NCBI GenBank assembly: GCA_035259145.1
Contig: DATFWQ010000303.1
Location: forward strand, 1 to 6,493
Source of the DNA: CF-161 sp035259145
GTDB taxonomy: Bacteria; Chloroflexota; Dormibacteria; Dormibacterales; Dormibacteraceae
Direction of reading: 5' to 3'
Length of the DNA stretch: 6,493 nt
Shown: piece after piece, positions 6,397 to 6,493 of the stretch
Layout: every line of letters begins with the position of its first letter
How positions within the stretch are numbered: position 1 is the first letter of the stretch
Program-made: the position numbers and the translations under genes
The notes under the pieces: generated by a model
Databases searched by the model: none
Seen by the model: only the letters and a program-made list of their open reading frames with translations
What the model was told of the DNA's origin: nothing

Positions 6397-6493
6397 GGCC
6401 CGCGACGCGGGCCCGGCGCCTCTCCTCAGGCGCCGTGGGGGGCGTGTTGTGGCTAAGCCACAACACCCGACAGCCGTCAAGGCCGAAGAGCGA
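6397..6493. repeat. 150-bp hairpin repeat, copy 2 (cut by window end)
   Basis: This is the second copy, direct orientation, offset exactly 150 bp from copy 1. It is still identical to copy 1 at the last base of the window, so its true end lies outside. It preserves the first three stems in full (6397-6413, 6414-6435 and 6444-6466) and the left arm of the fourth (6474-6483). Confidence 0.8.
6444..6466. other. Stem-loop C' (copy 2)
   Basis: Exact copy of stem-loop C: a 10-bp stem with a TAA loop, identical in sequence and in position within the unit. Confidence 0.7.

Larger units (their letters stand above)
6210..6493. other. Non-coding, hairpin-rich region after nuoK
   Basis: This 284-bp stretch to the window end has no convincing gene. 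It has no ribosome site followed by a nuoL-like start, no tRNA or rRNA pattern, and no recognisable promoter. Positions 6210-6246 are a short unique linker. From 6247 on it consists of a 150-bp-period repeat with several perfect stem-loops and long G runs (6287-6292, 6368-6372, 6380-6386). No hairpin is followed by a T tract on either strand, so a standard intrinsic terminator is not supported. Confidence 0.75.

Noticed and set aside
6206..6480. Two - strand open frames (86 and 79 codons) reading through both repeat copies
   Set aside because: They stay open because 150 is a multiple of three, so each copy repeats in phase. They begin at GTG or TTG with no clear ribosome site, and perfect stems explain the sequence better than coding. 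A 50-residue repeat protein is not excluded but has no positive evidence.
6247..6493. CRISPR array
   Set aside because: The repeat is at least 97 bp with many internal stems, only two copies are present, and there are no short uniform spacers or cas genes.

Overview
The window is a GC-rich bacterial segment carrying a tightly packed run of seven genes for respiratory complex I (NADH:quinone oxidoreductase), in the order nuoE-F-G-H-I-J-K, all on the + strand. Every gene is intact and has its diagnostic cofactor ligands or proton-channel residues. The organism cannot be named from this alone. High GC, frequent GTG starts, the Actinobacteria/Chloroflexi-like layout of NuoG (an N7 cluster domain followed by a short, degenerate molybdopterin-type domain) and the canonical single-subunit gene order suggest Actinomycetota, Chloroflexota or an allied soil phylum such as Dormibacterota. 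That placement is an inference with low confidence.

Layout: positions 1-16 are an upstream edge holding only the nuoE ribosome binding site. Positions 17-3781 encode the NADH-oxidising module: NuoE (cluster N1a), NuoF (FMN, N3, NADH site) and NuoG (N1b, N4, N5, N7). Positions 3778-6209 encode NuoH (quinone-site membrane subunit), NuoI (clusters N6a and N6b, linking the peripheral arm to quinone) and the small membrane subunits NuoJ and NuoK. Junctions are 8-bp overlaps (E/F, J/K), 4-bp GTGA or ATGA overlaps (G/H, H/I, I/J), or an 8-bp gap (F/G). This is typical of one polycistronic message with translational coupling. Electrons would pass NADH -> FMN (F) -> Fe-S clusters of F, G and I -> NuoB (outside the window) -> quinone at the NuoH/NuoB/NuoD interface, driving proton pumping through H, J, K and the absent L, M and N.

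Positions 6210-6493 contain no convincing gene. This is the unusual part of the window. In the canonical order nuoL would follow nuoK, but here there is a hairpin-rich repeat with an exact period of 150 bp. The first copy starts at 6247 and the second at 6397; the second runs off the window end. The 97 comparable bases differ at one position, which lies in a hairpin loop. Each unit folds on paper into several perfect stems. I do not recognise the family. It could be a dispersed REP/BIME-like element, a structured RNA, or a processing or attenuation element between nuoK and downstream nuo genes. No promoter or U-tract terminator is evident.
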